Source of the DNA: Limnobacter humi | GTDB taxonomy: Bacteria; Pseudomonadota; Gammaproteobacteria; Burkholderiales; Burkholderiaceae_B | Length of the DNA: 64,000 nucleotides | Reading direction: 5' to 3' | NCBI RefSeq assembly: GCF_024518835.1 | Contig: NZ_JANIGO010000001.1 | Location: 988,989 to 1,052,988, forward strand | In this document: positions 63,859 through 64,000 of the stretch, piece by piece | How positions within the stretch are numbered: position 1 is the first letter of the stretch | How the letters are laid out: each line of letters opens with the position of its first letter | Notes under the pieces: generated by a model | Told to the model about the DNA's origin: nothing | The model's database searches: none | Seen by the model: the letters and a program-made list of their open reading frames with translations, nothing else | Program-made: the position numbers and the translations under genes

Positions 63859-64000
63859 TTAGGCCGCGATGGGCAACTTCATTTTGGGTGTGATTCCACC
63901 GATGGCCATGTTGGGCCTTTGGTGATTGTAAATCCACATCCAGTCTGTTGCGTGTTCCTGTATTTGCTCCAAGTCATCAAATAAATGTTGAGCCAGCCAA
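63859..64000 (-). mobile_element. 3' end of an IS3-family transposase (OrfB), partial
   Basis: Read on the minus strand, the last 46 codons give WLAQHLFDDLEQIQE, DWMWIYNHQRPNMAIGG and ITPKMKLPIAA before TAA. The IYNxxRPNMAxGGxTP ending is the hallmark of IS3-family OrfB transposases. The rest of the element lies outside the window. Its position at the end of the Rhs array suggests mobile DNA shaped this end of the locus. Confidence 0.85.

Overview
The window reads as a stretch of chromosome from a free-living betaproteobacterium of the order Burkholderiales. The support is the GC-rich coding, a yraN/gmhA/dolP block divergent from rsmI, a RegB/RegA redox pair, an AceK glyoxylate-switch enzyme, a beta-type DksA with a CEET zinc-site remnant, and DUF1329 and FadL-type outer-membrane genes. 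A Limnobacter-like genus is a guess from the gene mix; no rRNA or tRNA gene was seen to confirm it.

Layout. 1-3300: the end of a hotdog-type protein, a lipoprotein of unknown function and a DUF1329 secreted protein. 3314-11612: a tight seven-gene minus-strand operon (DegT aminotransferase, ATP-grasp ligase, FkbM methyltransferase, Gfo/Idh/MocA oxidoreductase, SAM methyltransferase, membrane fatty-acid desaturase, HMW1C/OGT-like GT41 glycosyltransferase), probably making and attaching a surface glycan or glycolipid. 11799-24307: housekeeping and stress genes, namely YaeQ, an acyltransferase, a lipase-like lipoprotein, RegB/RegA, a fatty-acid hydroxylase with a GntR regulator and its palindromic operator, divergent OxyR/catalase, a DOPA-type dioxygenase, and a VTT membrane domain fused to a mercuric-reductase-like flavoprotein.

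24438-36056: a type VI secretion operon, tssA-B-C-hcp-hcp-E-F-G-H. It ends in an exported caspase-like protein whose start overlaps the end of clpV. TssJ, TssK, TssL, TssM and VgrG are not in the window, so the system must be completed elsewhere. 36168-45563: a lipoprotein, Hsp15, a TlpA-like thioredoxin lipoprotein, dolP, gmhA, yraN, rsmI, a striking Pro-Gly-Leu-Pro repeat protein, dksA, a CobW GTPase, a metallo-hydrolase and isovaleryl-CoA dehydrogenase. 45682-47583: a 633-residue protein whose C-terminal half carries the Cys/His/Asp pattern of a Josephin-type deubiquitinase, the most unexpected single gene here. 47642-53811: aceK, a FadL porin, a 529-base intergenic region with a perfect dyad, a nitroreductase and a flavin monooxygenase.

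53909-63660: a polymorphic-toxin locus. One full-length Rhs protein (1651 aa) is followed by its immunity gene, a truncated toxin tip with its immunity gene, and three displaced cassettes. Each displaced cassette is a 0.5-kb copy of the Rhs core joined to a different toxin tip and followed by a candidate immunity gene. One tip is a TNT-type NAD-glycohydrolase. The others, including the remnant, appear to belong to one shared, diverged family that may be ADP-ribosyltransferase-like. The repeated cores allow recombination to swap tips onto the full-length gene. The window ends in the 3' end of an IS3-family transposase.

All calls come from reading the sequence and from remembered family motifs; no database search was run.
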